This document shows positions 9,653 through 19,409 of a stretch of 64,000 bases of DNA, in pieces. The DNA is from Schaalia radingae (GTDB lineage Bacteria; Actinomycetota; Actinomycetes; Actinomycetales; Actinomycetaceae), in contig NZ_LT629792.1 of NCBI RefSeq assembly GCF_900106055.1, forward strand, positions 1 through 64,000, given 5' to 3'. Below the pieces are notes generated by a model, which worked only from the letters and a program-made list of their open reading frames with translations, made no database searches and was not told the origin of the DNA. Both the position numbers and the translations under genes were made by a program. Each line of letters starts with the position of its first letter. Position 1 is the stretch's first letter.

Positions 9653-12600
9653 TCATTCCACAGTGACTTCATAGACCCACGCCTGGTTGCTACCTTCGTC
9701 AGACGAGGGCATGTAGCGGAACATTAACACGAGGCCCTGGGTCTCAACAGGCTCCGGTAATGTGATGTCAGTTGTCGGACTCATTGCCGTGGTTGCCAGC
9801 TCTGTGCCGTGACGTGCAGCGGTGACGTCAACTGACGGGTCGACGGAGGTGAGGACCAGCTCGCCTCCGGTAGTGCCCGGAGCCATGTGGACAGTCACCT
9901 TGGACACGGTGGCCTTTTCCTGCAGGTTCAGTTTGAGTGAGACGATCTCATCGGGCGGGAACTGGTTGTAGTCGAAGGAACGCGACCTCCATGCGGTGTC
10001 CAGTTTCCCGTCGATGGCGTAGATCGCCTGGTCCGGGTTGTCACCATTGTCGTTACGCCACGACAAAGCATCCACGGAGGTGACCTGCGGACGGATGATT
10101 TCCGGTTCGACAGGTTGATCGGATCCTGACTGGCCGGATCCTGACTGTTCTGCAGATTGGCCGGATTCCTGCTCGTTGTGGGTAGGACTGAATGAGAAGC
10201 CTTCGCCGGATACAGGTGCGAGCATGGTCTTGACACCCCACAGCCCGCCACCGATGACCAGGATCGCCGCAAAAATCACGGTCGGAATCGTGGGATTGAT
10301 GCGCGTGGTGAGGGCACGGCTTGTCGTCGAAGATGCGTTCGAGGCCGGCTCGGGCTGCTCGGTTGCTGTGGGCTGTTCGGTTGCTGCAGATTGCCCGGTC
10401 TCAGACGCAGCTCCCGCAGCCTCGGTTGTTCCCGTCGTACTTGCTGTGCCGGCTGTACCTAGAGCGCCGGCCGCACCTATGCCACCTGAAGCGGCAGCTG
10501 CCGGCGGCACGGAGTGATCACTCGACTCGTGACCCGAGGAGGCATGATCGGTGAGCCTGCCGAACGCAATCTCATCGAAGCTGGGACGCGCGGGCTGATG
10601 AGCGCCATGTTCATGAGAGCCAAACTGATCGAGTTCGTCGTTCTCATCAGGTTCGGGTGGGTAGGGCACGGGATGCTCCTTAGGTGTGTGAGCTGGCGTC
10701 GGTTCAGAGGCGCGCAGGTCGTTCGCTTGGGATTGTACTAAGTGTGGAGTCTCTTCGTCGGGCGTCACCGCCGAGGCGAGGCCGTCTTGAGCATCCGGCT
10801 CCGGCGCCGCGGCACCCCACCTGCTGACCACCGGCATCTCACCCGTGTTCGTCGGATCTGAAGGTGAAAACCCTCTTTGCAGAATGCTCGAGAGGATCTG
10901 TGCATCCTCTTCCACCTGGGCCGGGTCATCACTGTGATGAGCGTCAGCGGGGAACGGGTCAGCATGAAGAGTGGTGTCGTATTGCGCGTCGGTGAGTTCC
11001 TGACCAACCTCAGCCTGCTCGCGACCCAGGAACTTTGACCAGTCAAAGAAGTGAATCTGCGTGCGTTGCGAATCGGTATCGTGCGAGGACCCGTCCACCA
11101 CCGCGTCGGCCTGCGTGCTTTGCTGCTCACCAGAATCTGCTGTCGGCTGCGCGCGATCTGCGGCAGCTGAATCCGACTCGTCGCGCTCAGCGTCGGGGGC
11201 TTGCGGCACGGTGGTACGTGCGTGTGAAGCAAAAGAGGCAGTGGAGGCGCCCGCTCCTTCAACGACGAACACCTTGCGGATCAACGCTGGTACGGGTAGT
11301 CGCCGGTTCACCTTGCGCACAGCATCACTGGTGGAGGCAGGATCAAGCAGACGCATCATCAATGCGAACACGATGGTGACGACGAGGGCGACCACCACGG
11401 CTTTCACAGCTGCGACCAGCCAACGCGCCACCCACTGATCGATCGGGGTGGAAGCCCCCATCAGCCAGATAGCCACACCACCGGCCAGACCCCCCACACC
11501 GGCGGCAGTGAAGTATTTGATATAGCTGGCGACAATCAGACCCGGGTTGACGTAGCGAATCTTTCGCGCAACCCAGAAGACGGCGATAAAGCCCTGGAGG
11601 AGTCGGCACACCGTTTCAGCTGCGCTGGCCCCGATCGTCCACCAGCCGGGTCCTGCCAGGAAGAAAACTGACCATCCGACGATGATCTGAATGATCGTCG
11701 GGACGATTCCCATCAGGAAAACAGGTTTGGCATCCTCGTAGGCGAAGAAGACGCGTTGGCTCATCAGCACCATGCCGGTCGAAGCAACGCCCGGCATCAG
11801 GGCGATCAACACTGCCGCGTAGGCGCGCACATTCTCCGGCGAGGCCATCGGCAACACCAGCTGCATGACCGGCACAGCTGCCGCGATCAAAATGGCCGCA
11901 GCCAGCAGCGTCAACAAGGTGATGACATTGACGCCTGTGTGGAAATTCCGCGCGACCTCCCGGTGATCATTTTCGGTGACCGCATTGGCCATCCGAGTGA
12001 AGATCGCGGTCGCCAGCGACACGGAGATCAATGACTGAGGAACCATGTACACCATGAACGCTGCCGTGTAGGCCACGTAACCGGCAATGGACGCGTCATG
12101 CAGAGTGGCACAGTGGTCAGCCTGCGTAGCCAGGTTCGTTGTTGAAATAATGCCGATCTGGCTCACGCCGAGCGTGGCGAACGTCCAGCCGGCCACGCGT
12201 GAGGCGGACTTGAAGGACGTGCCCTTGAAATGCCAGTCGATGCGCAGCTTCACGTCAGCGTGACGCAGCGGTATCAGCAAGATCAATGCCTGGAGGATCA
12301 CGCCGAGCGTGGCCGATCCGGCCAGCACCCAGAACTGAGAAGAGGTGAATTCTTCAATCGGGAAGACACCGTGGTGAGGGCCCCACAAGATCAGGAAGAT
12401 GCTCAGACCCAGGATGGCGATGACATTGTTGAGCACCGGCGCCCACATATAGGGACCGAACATGCCGCGCGCGTTCAGCAATTCGCCCAGCAGGTTGTAC
12501 ACCCCATAGAAGAAAATCTGCGGCAAACACAGCAATGTGAAGGTGATGGTCAGTGCGCGGGCGGGACCCTCGTAACTGGAGGCGAACAATGTCACCAGGA

Positions 12601-12964
12601 GCGGCGAGCCCACCATCATCACGATGGTGACGCCGAATAGGATCAGTCCGGCCAGCGTGAGGAGGCGCGAGACGTAACGATCCCCAGAACGCGACTTCAG
12701 TGCGCGCACGATCTGCGGAACGAGGACAGCGTCGATGACACCTGCCGCCAGAATGTTGTAGACCGTGTTGGGCAGCGTGTTGGCCACCTGGAAGGTCGCT
12801 GACACGGAGCCGGCACCTTCACCGATCGCGATGATCAGCAGCGCGGTTCGCACGAATCCGAGGATGCGGGAGACCAGGGTGCCTGACGCCATGATGGCTG
12901 ACGACTTCAGCAGGGACGTCTGCCTGGGGGCACGCGAATCAGATGCATCGTGTGACTGGTTCAT
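9653..12964 (-). CDS. murJ: MurJ/MviN lipid II flippase fused to a linker, a further membrane segment and a discoidin-like domain
   Basis: Residues about 15-540 form the polytopic MviN/MurJ core ([20 protein letters not shown] start, many hydrophobic helices), which flips the peptidoglycan precursor lipid II across the membrane. Residues about 560-890 are a low-complexity acidic, Ala/Ser/Thr/Gln-rich segment. A single membrane helix follows at about 893-914 ([17 protein letters not shown]), then an outside domain from about 955 to 1103 with a discoidin/F5-8C-like pattern ([12 protein letters not shown], a 'difference in solvent' type motif). In mycobacteria the same gene carries an intracellular pseudokinase before the extra helix; no kinase-like motifs are seen here. 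The start overlaps the DUF6049 stop by four bases and the end overlaps trxB, so the genes form one operon. Confidence 0.92.
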   Translation of the reverse strand: MNQSHDASDSRAPRQTSLLKSSAIMASGTLVSRILGFVRTALLIIAIGEGAGSVSATFQVANTLPNTVYNILAAGVIDAVLVPQIVRALKSRSGDRYVSRLLTLAGLILFGVTIVMMVGSPLLVTLFASSYEGPARALTITFTLLCLPQIFFYGVYNLLGELLNARGMFGPYMWAPVLNNVIAILGLSIFLILWGPHHGVFPIEEFTSSQFWVLAGSATLGVILQALILLIPLRHADVKLRIDWHFKGTSFKSASRVAGWTFATLGVSQIGIISTTNLATQADHCATLHDASIAGYVAYTAAFMVYMVPQSLISVSLATAIFTRMANAVTENDHREVARNFHTGVNVITLLTLLAAAILIAAAVPVMQLVLPMASPENVRAYAAVLIALMPGVASTGMVLMSQRVFFAYEDAKPVFLMGIVPTIIQIIVGWSVFFLAGPGWWTIGASAAETVCRLLQGFIAVFWVARKIRYVNPGLIVASYIKYFTAAGVGGLAGGVAIWLMGASTPIDQWVARWLVAAVKAVVVALVVTIVFALMMRLLDPASTSDAVRKVNRRLPVPALIRKVFVVEGAGASTASFASHARTTVPQAPDAERDESDSAAADRAQPTADSGEQQSTQADAVVDGSSHDTDSQRTQIHFFDWSKFLGREQAEVGQELTDAQYDTTLHADPFPADAHHSDDPAQVEEDAQILSSILQRGFSPSDPTNTGEMPVVSRWGAAAPEPDAQDGLASAVTPDEETPHLVQSQANDLRASEPTPAHTPKEHPVPYPPEPDENDELDQFGSHEHGAHQPARPSFDEIAFGRLTDHASSGHESSDHSVPPAAAASGGIGAAGALGTAGTASTTGTTEAAGAASETGQSAATEQPTATEQPEPASNASSTTSRALTTRINPTIPTVIFAAILVIGGGLWGVKTMLAPVSGEGFSFSPTHNEQESGQSAEQSGSGQSGSDQPVEPEIIRPQVTSVDALSWRNDNGDNPDQAIYAIDGKLDTAWRSRSFDYNQFPPDEIVSLKLNLQEKATVSKVTVHMAPGTTGGELVLTSVDPSVDVTAARHGTELATTAMSPTTDITLPEPVETQGLVLMFRYMPSSDEGSNQAWVYEVTVE

Positions 12965-15474
12965 GGTGTGTCTCCATCATCTGAGTGTGTGTGCTTGCGT
13001 CGCGACGACACTAACGGGTCGCGTGATCGCCACTGCGAGCGCACATTGCGAATCAAACCGACGCAGAACGCCACTGCAACCAGCCCCGCGATTGACCACG
13101 TCCCAATATCCTCCCACTGTGCGCGCAAACGTACCATGACGGACTGAGAGCTATCGAGTATGGTGCCACGCGGTGTGGCCACAATGTAGGTGACGTCGAT
13201 ATTCCCCGATCCGATGGCCTGAACTGGAACTTCGACGTTACCAGTGGAGTTCGCCTCGAGGGGCTGAGCGGCGCTGGGTGTCGCACGAAGACGCGCATCG
13301 TCAGGTTTCAGCGTTGCGGTGACGGTGATTGTCCACGGTAGCTTATTCGTCACGCGCACAGGGAACGCAGCCGTCTTGTTAATGACATTGATCGTCGCTG
13401 ATGGTTCGGCATGGACCAGTGAGTACAGCTCGCTGATCGCTCCCTGCAGGTTCTTCGCCGCCTCAATGGCGTGATCATCGTCGTGTCCTGCACTGACGGC
13501 GTTGAGCATCGCCATGTTGACGACGCTCGTCAGCTGGTGGGGTTCGTCGAGTGCGGTCGCCAAGGCTGCAACCTGAGCGCGTACTTCGTTCAGCGTGTGC
13601 AGTGTGTGCTCCCAATGGTCAGGGACCTCAGGTGTGGGATGTACGTCTTCACGCTCGGTATCGGTGGGCTCTGACGTTGCAATCTCGGCGAAGGAACGCG
13701 GTGCCATCCAGTCCGACTGTGTCAGGGAGCGGATACGTGATACCAGTTCGGAGTTGACGGCGGTGTTGCGCGCCACGGTCACGAGCTGAGGTCGGGCGAT
13801 ATTGGGAAGCTGACGCGTGATCAGAGCACCCATTGCCTGGGCTGCCTGACGCGCATCCAGCTCATCGCTGTCTGTAGGCGCATCCCACGCCAGCAACTCC
13901 GTGAGCTCACGAGTCGAGGTCAGCACCGTGCGAGTCGAATCAGATGCGCCCTCCGTGTGGGTGTGACCATCATCAGCATCGACTTCGACGCGTGTCACGG
14001 ATGTGAAAGAGGCGTCCTCGGGAGGCGCGACTTCACCGGCGGGTGCAATGATCGTGCGGCCAGTTGACTCCGGCAGCATGGACAGCCCGAAAGTCGATGA
14101 GCGTGGCCACAGCACTGATCCGATGACGCTGACTGACTGAGCTGAACCAGTGCGTGATGTGGTCGAATCTGCCTGACCGGCCTGATTGACGACCTGCTCG
14201 GGCGTGGACAGCGTGCCGAAAACGCTCATCGACTCACGCGCCAGTTCGGTCAGACGCTCATCGCCTAGCTCTTGCAGCCGAGCGGGGTCTGCATCCATGC
14301 TGGGCAGGGCAACAACCTGCCCCCCCGATCCGACGAGGGTGTCCAGTGCGCGCGAGACAAACGCGGAAGTTGCCGGTGAATGCCACCATGACGGTGTGGG
14401 GTACCTGGGTGAAGGCCAATGAGGAAACGGAGTCATCTCTGCTGGACCGGCGCTTCCGCTTTGAGGCTGATCGCCGGATTGAGAGCCTGCATCTGCCGCC
14501 GTGCCGTTCGCGCTGCCGGACTGAGTGCCTTCAGGTTGGCTGCTTTTACCGGATTGCGCCGGGGAGGCCGAATCAGAATCGGAACGGGCAGTGGATTGGG
14601 ACTGGCTGGTCGGAGCAGTCGACTGCGGCTGGGCGCTTGTCCCGGCAGATTGAGCCTGGTCAGCGGTCGTAGTCGGTGAGCGCAGCCGCCCGTCGGCGTC
14701 AAGAATGCCGGTGCGCACAAAACTGGTCAACGCTTCAGGATCAACAGCCAGTGTCACGCCTGGTGTGCGGGCAAGTTCACTGAGAGCTTTCCACTGCTCC
14801 GTGGAGCCAAATGCCTGAGTCGACGTGAAAGGAACCAGCACCGATATGGGTGTCTGCTGACGCTCATAGTAAGAATCCCACACGACCACGGAGCGGTCCT
14901 CACCGTCTATATCACCCTCATCAGTCGTGGCCAGCGCCTGGACGCAAATACCGCGCGGCCCCCACTCAAAACTGTCATCCAGCGGCAGCTCCTCGGCGGG
15001 AACCGACAAGGTGAAACCCACTTTCTGACGCGGGCCAAGCTGCCTGTCGATGGTGCGTTCGGCTACCGGGATGCCGGCATCAGTGTGGCCCGAAAAGTAT
15101 GCGCTCAGGTCAGGTGCCGCGACCGCTGAATGGACGGACATGAACAGGCGCAGCACAGTTGACGAGGTGGCCTGTGCACCCGAAAGGTTCGTCAATGTGC
15201 CCGACACGGTGAGCGTTGACGTGTCATCAAGGACAGTGGGTGTGATCGACGTGATCGACACCTGCAGATTGCCGCCCTCATCGGCTTCACCGAGCACGCT
15301 GGGGCGCGTGGTGTGAATACCGGACGGGTCACCCTCGGACGTGGAAGTAAAAGAAGCAACACGCGCACTGGTGTCAGTTAGTGGCATGCTCGAGGCACCC
15401 GCGGGCGCGCACAGGCACGCGGCAGTCACAATGGCAGTGACGACCGTGGAGAAAACGCGTGCGCGGCTCTTCAT
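12961..15474 (-). CDS. DUF6049 family secreted, membrane-anchored protein
   Basis: The 837-residue protein belongs to an actinobacterial family of unknown function that is regularly encoded just before murJ. It starts with a Sec-type signal peptide (MKSRARVFSTVVTAIVTAA, then an APAGAS cleavage region). It has a Ser/Gln/Pro-rich low-complexity stretch around residues 270-350 and ends with one membrane helix (SIAGLVAVAFCVGLI) and a short basic cytoplasmic tail. Most of the protein therefore faces outside. An upstream in-frame start at 15570 would put 32 residues before the signal peptide, so 15474 is preferred. There the ATG shares one base with the Nudix stop (TGATG). A role in cell-wall assembly with MurJ is inferred only from context. 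Confidence 0.85.
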   Translation of the reverse strand: MKSRARVFSTVVTAIVTAACLCAPAGASSMPLTDTSARVASFTSTSEGDPSGIHTTRPSVLGEADEGGNLQVSITSITPTVLDDTSTLTVSGTLTNLSGAQATSSTVLRLFMSVHSAVAAPDLSAYFSGHTDAGIPVAERTIDRQLGPRQKVGFTLSVPAEELPLDDSFEWGPRGICVQALATTDEGDIDGEDRSVVVWDSYYERQQTPISVLVPFTSTQAFGSTEQWKALSELARTPGVTLAVDPEALTSFVRTGILDADGRLRSPTTTADQAQSAGTSAQPQSTAPTSQSQSTARSDSDSASPAQSGKSSQPEGTQSGSANGTAADAGSQSGDQPQSGSAGPAEMTPFPHWPSPRYPTPSWWHSPATSAFVSRALDTLVGSGGQVVALPSMDADPARLQELGDERLTELARESMSVFGTLSTPEQVVNQAGQADSTTSRTGSAQSVSVIGSVLWPRSSTFGLSMLPESTGRTIIAPAGEVAPPEDASFTSVTRVEVDADDGHTHTEGASDSTRTVLTSTRELTELLAWDAPTDSDELDARQAAQAMGALITRQLPNIARPQLVTVARNTAVNSELVSRIRSLTQSDWMAPRSFAEIATSEPTDTEREDVHPTPEVPDHWEHTLHTLNEVRAQVAALATALDEPHQLTSVVNMAMLNAVSAGHDDDHAIEAAKNLQGAISELYSLVHAEPSATINVINKTAAFPVRVTNKLPWTITVTATLKPDDARLRATPSAAQPLEANSTGNVEVPVQAIGSGNIDVTYIVATPRGTILDSSQSVMVRLRAQWEDIGTWSIAGLVAVAFCVGLIRNVRSQWRSRDPLVSSRRKHTHSDDGDTP

Positions 15475-16010
15475 CACACGTCCCGGTACAAAAGATCCAA
15501 TGCGATTCTGACGATACGACGCTCGTTCGGATAGGCGAGTTGGCGCATCAGCTGCTGCAAGGATACCCACGACGCGTCTTCAGCTTCGTGATCAGGGTCC
15601 ATTTCCACGGTGATCGATCCCGACACGTAGCCCATGAGGAAGTGGTGCACCACCTTGTGAACACGCCGATCAGGAGAGGAAAACCAGTAGTCGATCGACG
15701 CGAGGTGACGAATGATCCGTCCGGTAATCCCCGTCTCTTCCGCAACTTCGCGCAATGCGGCTTCCTGAGCGGTTTCGCGTCCCTCCAGGTGGCCTTTCGG
15801 CAGGCACCATTCGATGCGGCCGGCCCGGTTACGTCGCGCAATGATCGCTGCGTAAGGGGTACCGTTGACAACATCGATAACGAGGCCGCCCGCCGATGTT
15901 TCTCCCACAATCGGCAGGCGGGAACTGGCAGAGTGATACGCCCGTATCGAGGCATGGTGGCGTGGGGGACGAGGTGTCCCCACACGGCGCTCATAACGAC
16001 GGGCTGACAT
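15474..16010 (-). CDS. Nudix hydrolase
   Basis: This 178-residue protein has a complete Nudix box, G-x5-E-x7-R-E-x2-E-E-x-G, at residues about 73-95 (GHLEGRE ... REVAEETGI), which binds the metal that hydrolyses nucleoside diphosphates linked to a second group. The preceding WCLPKGHLEG is typical of MutT-like members; the substrate cannot be read from sequence. In actinobacteria a Nudix gene commonly lies between cca and the DUF6049-murJ genes, as here. It is the first gene of the minus-strand operon leading to murJ and trxB and is divergent from cca. Its stop overlaps the next start by one base. Confidence 0.9.
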   Translation of the reverse strand: MSARRYERRVGTPRPPRHHASIRAYHSASSRLPIVGETSAGGLVIDVVNGTPYAAIIARRNRAGRIEWCLPKGHLEGRETAQEAALREVAEETGITGRIIRHLASIDYWFSSPDRRVHKVVHHFLMGYVSGSITVEMDPDHEAEDASWVSLQQLMRQLAYPNERRIVRIALDLLYRDV

Positions 16011-16171
16011 AGTTCCACTCTATTAGTCTTGGAGCGATGGCGGGTGACGTGACATTCCTGCGTCGCGGCTCCTGAGGTTTTTCGAGGCCTGAAAACGTGG
16101 CACTCTAGTACGTAATGGATACGCACAAGCACGGTTCCCACGCTGACCGCCAGCAACTGAAAGGACACGGT
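16011..16171. promoter_or_regulatory. Divergent intergenic region between the Nudix operon and cca
   Basis: The space must hold the promoters for the minus-strand Nudix-DUF6049-murJ-trxB operon and for plus-strand cca. I see no confident -35/-10 pair. The extent is given for the later of two possible cca starts. Confidence 0.4.
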
Positions 16172-17647
16172 GTGAAGACACGCGCACTCGAGGGTGTCGG
16201 ATCTCAGGACGTGCCAGCTTTGCTGGTCAACGCTCAACGCACATTCAGCCATCTACCTGCGCAAGTACTGGAAATGGCGCACCTTTTTGACGACGCTGGC
16301 CAGGAAATTGCGCTGGTGGGCGGACCTGTGCGCGACGCGTTCCTCGGCGTGACGCCGCATGACTTCGACTTCGCAACATCGGCACGCCCCGACGAAACCG
16401 AGGAGCTGCTCAGCAAGTGGGCCGACGCCGTGTGGGACATCGGCAAGAAGTTCGGCACGATCGGAGCACGCAAAGATCACATCGTTGTGGAAATCACCAC
16501 ATACAGGTGCGACGAGTATGACATCGGCTCACGCAAGCCTGACGTCACATTCGGAGACACGCTCGAGGGAGACCTGACGCGCAGAGACTTCACTGTCAAC
16601 GCCATGGCGATGCGGCTGCCGACGATGGCACTTGTGGACCCTCACCACGGTCTTGACGATCTGGCCGACGGACGCCTGCGCACACCTGTCACCGCTCAAC
16701 AATCATTCGACGACGACCCGCTGCGCATCATGCGTGCGGCGCGTTTTGCCGCCCAACTGGGCATCGACGTCGACATGGATGTGATGGATGCGATGGAGTC
16801 GATGGCCTCACGGCTGTCGATTGTGTCCAACGAACGGATCCGGGCCGAATTTGAACGCCTGATGGTCAGCCCGTACCCGCGGCGCGGCATCGAACTCATG
16901 GTGCACACCGGCGTGGCAGCTGTTGTCATTCCGGAGCTGGACGCACTGGTCGATACGCGCGACGAACACCGTCGCCACAAGGACGTGTACGAGCACACGC
17001 TGACCGTGCTCGATCAGGCGATGGACCTGGAAACCGGGCTCGATGGCGCTGTGCCGGCACCGGACCTGATTTTGCGGCTGGCCGCGATCATGCACGATGT
17101 GGGCAAGCCTGCCACGCGGCGCTTTGAAAAAGACGGCACCGTGTCGTTCCACCATCACGAGATTGTCGGCGCGAAACTGACGCGCAAACGCCTCAAGGCC
17201 TTGACCTTTGACAGACACACAGTTGATGCGGTGACGCATCTGGTGGCGCTGCATCTGCGTTTCCACGGTTATGGCGAACAGGCCTGGACTGATTCGGCTG
17301 TGCGCCGCTACGTTGCTGATGCTGGTGACCAGTTGGAGCGCCTGCACCGCCTCACTCGAGCTGACTGCACGACGCGCAACCGCCGGAAAGCGATGCACTT
17401 GTCGGCCGCTTATGACGATCTGGAAGCACGCATCGCTCAACTACGTGAACAGGAAGAACTCGATGCGATCCGGCCGGATCTGGATGGCAGTCAGATCATG
17501 GAAATCCTCAACATTCCACCTGGCCGCGATGTGGGTCGAGCACGCCAGCACCTGCTGGACCTGCGCATGGAGAACGGCCCGATGGGTCAGGACGCGGCAC
17601 GTGAGGAACTACTGCGCTGGTGGACCGAGCAGGGTGCCAGGGACTGA
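16172..17647 (+). CDS. cca: CCA tRNA nucleotidyltransferase
   Basis: The enzyme adds or repairs the 3' CCA end of tRNAs. The class II nucleotidyltransferase head is clear: LVGGPVRDAFLG, then DFDFAT with the metal-binding aspartates, RDFTVNAMA, and DDPLRIMRAARFAAQLG for the tRNA and nucleotide binding part. A HD-type domain follows (IMHDVGKPATRR, FHHHEIVGAK), as is common in actinobacterial members. The GTG at 16172 has AAAGGA seven bases upstream. An in-frame ATG at 16115 would add 19 residues without a visible ribosome site. Product length is 491 residues from the GTG. Confidence 0.93.
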   Translation: MKTRALEGVGSQDVPALLVNAQRTFSHLPAQVLEMAHLFDDAGQEIALVGGPVRDAFLGVTPHDFDFATSARPDETEELLSKWADAVWDIGKKFGTIGARKDHIVVEITTYRCDEYDIGSRKPDVTFGDTLEGDLTRRDFTVNAMAMRLPTMALVDPHHGLDDLADGRLRTPVTAQQSFDDDPLRIMRAARFAAQLGIDVDMDVMDAMESMASRLSIVSNERIRAEFERLMVSPYPRRGIELMVHTGVAAVVIPELDALVDTRDEHRRHKDVYEHTLTVLDQAMDLETGLDGAVPAPDLILRLAAIMHDVGKPATRRFEKDGTVSFHHHEIVGAKLTRKRLKALTFDRHTVDAVTHLVALHLRFHGYGEQAWTDSAVRRYVADAGDQLERLHRLTRADCTTRNRRKAMHLSAAYDDLEARIAQLREQEELDAIRPDLDGSQIMEILNIPPGRDVGRARQHLLDLRMENGPMGQDAAREELLRWWTEQGARD

Positions 17648-17779
17648 AACACCCGCCGGCCGCCCAAGGCACGGCGTTCGCACCGTAAAACAGTGGCCGG
17701 ACTGTACACTCAATGTGAAGGGCGTCATAGCGTGGATCGGACGCCCTCGCGCCACGACAAAGGATGAAAGAAGCTCACG

Positions 17780-19249
17780 ATGACGATTACTTCACCTGAA
17801 ACGGCAAGTGCTGATATTGGCGTGTATGGAATGGGCGTGATGGGGTCGAATCTTGCGCGTAACCTCGCACGCAACGGGTATCGCACTGCGGTGACGAATC
17901 GTTCACCCGGTCGCACGCTGCGCCTCATGGACCAACATGGCGACGGATCCGAGGGCATCTTCATTCCCTCGGAAACCACCGAAGACTTCGTGAAATCGCT
18001 CGAAAAGCCGCGCGTGGCCATCATTATGGTGCAGGCAGGTGAGGCCACTGACTGGGTCATCGAACAGCTTGCGGACCACATGGACGAGGGTGACATTATC
18101 GTGGACTGTGGAAACTCCCTGTTCACTGACACGATTCGCCGTGAAAAGTGGGTGCGTGAGCGTGGGATGCACTTTGTCGGTGCTGGCGTTTCAGGCGGTG
18201 AGGAAGGTGCTCTGTGGGGGCCGTCCATCATGCCGGGTGGAACCGAAGAGTCCTACAAGCGCCTTGGCCCGATGTTTGAAACGATTTCCGCCCATGTGGA
18301 CGGCGAGCCGTGCTGTACGCACGTGGGTGCTGACGGCGCGGGTCACTTCGTCAAGATGGTACACAACGGCATCGAATACGCAGATATGCAGGTCATCGCG
18401 GAGGCCTACGACGTGCTGCGCCGCGGCATGGGTGCTACACCGTCCGAACTGGCGGACATTTTCGACGAATGGAATGCGGGCGAGCTGAATTCGTACCTCA
18501 TCGAGATCACGGCGCAGGTGCTGCGCCACAAGGATGCAAGCACAGGTGAGCCGCTGGTGGATATGATCGTGGACCAGGCATCGCAGAAAGGCACCGGCAA
18601 GTGGACCGTGCAAACAGCGCTGGACCTGGCAGTTCCCGTCACCGCCATTGCTGAAGCAACCTTTGCGCGCGGCGCATCCTCGCAGACCACGCAGCGTGAA
18701 GCCGCACAACACATGGAGGGCCACGCCCAGGAACTGAAGGTGGAACAGGCCGATCATGACTCCTTTGTTGAGGACGTACGACGCGCCCTGTTCGCCTCCA
18801 AGATCATCGCCTACTCACAGGGATTCGATGAGATCGCTCAGGGGGCACACGCCTACAACTGGACGATTGACAAGGGTTCTGTGGCGCGGATCTGGCGCGC
18901 AGGATGCATCATTCGTGCCACGTTCCTGTCCGACATTGGGCAGGCGTACGACGAGGATCCCGATCTGCCTCTGCTCATGGCAGCCGAACCCTTCGCCTCC
19001 CGGATCGAGGAATGCATCCCGTCACTGCGCAAGATTGTGGCATTGGCAGCGACGCACGGCATTCCTACCCCCGTGTTCTCGTCGTGCCTGGCCTACTTCG
19101 ACACGGTGCGTGCCGACCGACTGCCGGCAGCACTGATTCAGGGTCAGCGTGATTTCTTCGGCGCGCACACCTACCGGCGCGTCGATCGCGAGGGAACATT
19201 CCACACGCGGTGGGCTGACGAGGGCAAGCCTGAAGAACAGTGGGACTAG
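17780..19249 (+). CDS. gnd: 6-phosphogluconate dehydrogenase, decarboxylating
   Basis: This enzyme converts 6-phosphogluconate to ribulose 5-phosphate and CO2 with NADP+, in the oxidative pentose phosphate pathway. The nucleotide-binding GVYGMGVMGSNLARNLA lies near the N-terminus. The active-site lysine and histidine are in FVKMVHNGIEYADMQ, and the C-terminal part reads RDFFGAHTYRRVDREG. Length (489 residues) matches the long, homodimeric type. GAAAGAAG precedes the ATG by a normal distance. It stands alone between cca and a penicillin-binding protein gene and feeds the same pathway that takes up xylulose 5-phosphate made by the xylose genes further along. Confidence 0.95.
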   Translation: MTITSPETASADIGVYGMGVMGSNLARNLARNGYRTAVTNRSPGRTLRLMDQHGDGSEGIFIPSETTEDFVKSLEKPRVAIIMVQAGEATDWVIEQLADHMDEGDIIVDCGNSLFTDTIRREKWVRERGMHFVGAGVSGGEEGALWGPSIMPGGTEESYKRLGPMFETISAHVDGEPCCTHVGADGAGHFVKMVHNGIEYADMQVIAEAYDVLRRGMGATPSELADIFDEWNAGELNSYLIEITAQVLRHKDASTGEPLVDMIVDQASQKGTGKWTVQTALDLAVPVTAIAEATFARGASSQTTQREAAQHMEGHAQELKVEQADHDSFVEDVRRALFASKIIAYSQGFDEIAQGAHAYNWTIDKGSVARIWRAGCIIRATFLSDIGQAYDEDPDLPLLMAAEPFASRIEECIPSLRKIVALAATHGIPTPVFSSCLAYFDTVRADRLPAALIQGQRDFFGAHTYRRVDREGTFHTRWADEGKPEEQWD

Positions 19250-19279
19250 GCTCGGACCATACCCAGGTGTGATTCCCTT

Positions 19280-19303
19280 CATGGAAAAGCTGGGATTTCC
19301 ATG
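19280..19303. repeat. Hairpin between gnd and the PBP gene
   Basis: CATGGAAA (19280-19287) and TTTCCATG (19296-19303) are a perfect eight-base inverted repeat with an eight-base loop. An outer ATTCCC (19272-19277) also faces GGGAAT a little further out. There is no T-run, so it may be a weak terminator of gnd or a regulatory hairpin in the leader of the next gene. Confidence 0.45.
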
Positions 19304-19409
19304 TGAAACGAGGGGAATAGTGGCGCGGTTCATGGCGCGATCACCGTCGACATGCTTACGCTGAAGGGCAAGGCTCATAGAGACGGTGCCTGTAACGAAA
19401 GGTGAACGC

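Larger units (their letters stand above)
7123..14246. repeat. Right arm of giant inverted repeat
   Basis: This arm mirrors 1-7122 and runs without a break into the rest of the chromosome at 14247, where the DUF6049 gene simply continues. It is therefore the arm that belongs to the genuine locus. It carries one extra base of its own, an A/T run of four at 7287-7290 where the left arm has AAA at 6955-6957. That extra base shifts the aminotransferase frame. Confidence 0.97.

Noticed and set aside
1..14246. Palindrome as a composite transposon or integron with inverted flanks.
   Set aside because: There is no transposase, integrase or terminal repeat; the arms contain only housekeeping genes and meet inside one gene.
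15459..16252. Long frames of 182 and 234 codons around the Nudix gene.
   Set aside because: The Nudix frame has the full catalytic box; the others are antisense or frame-shifted shadows.
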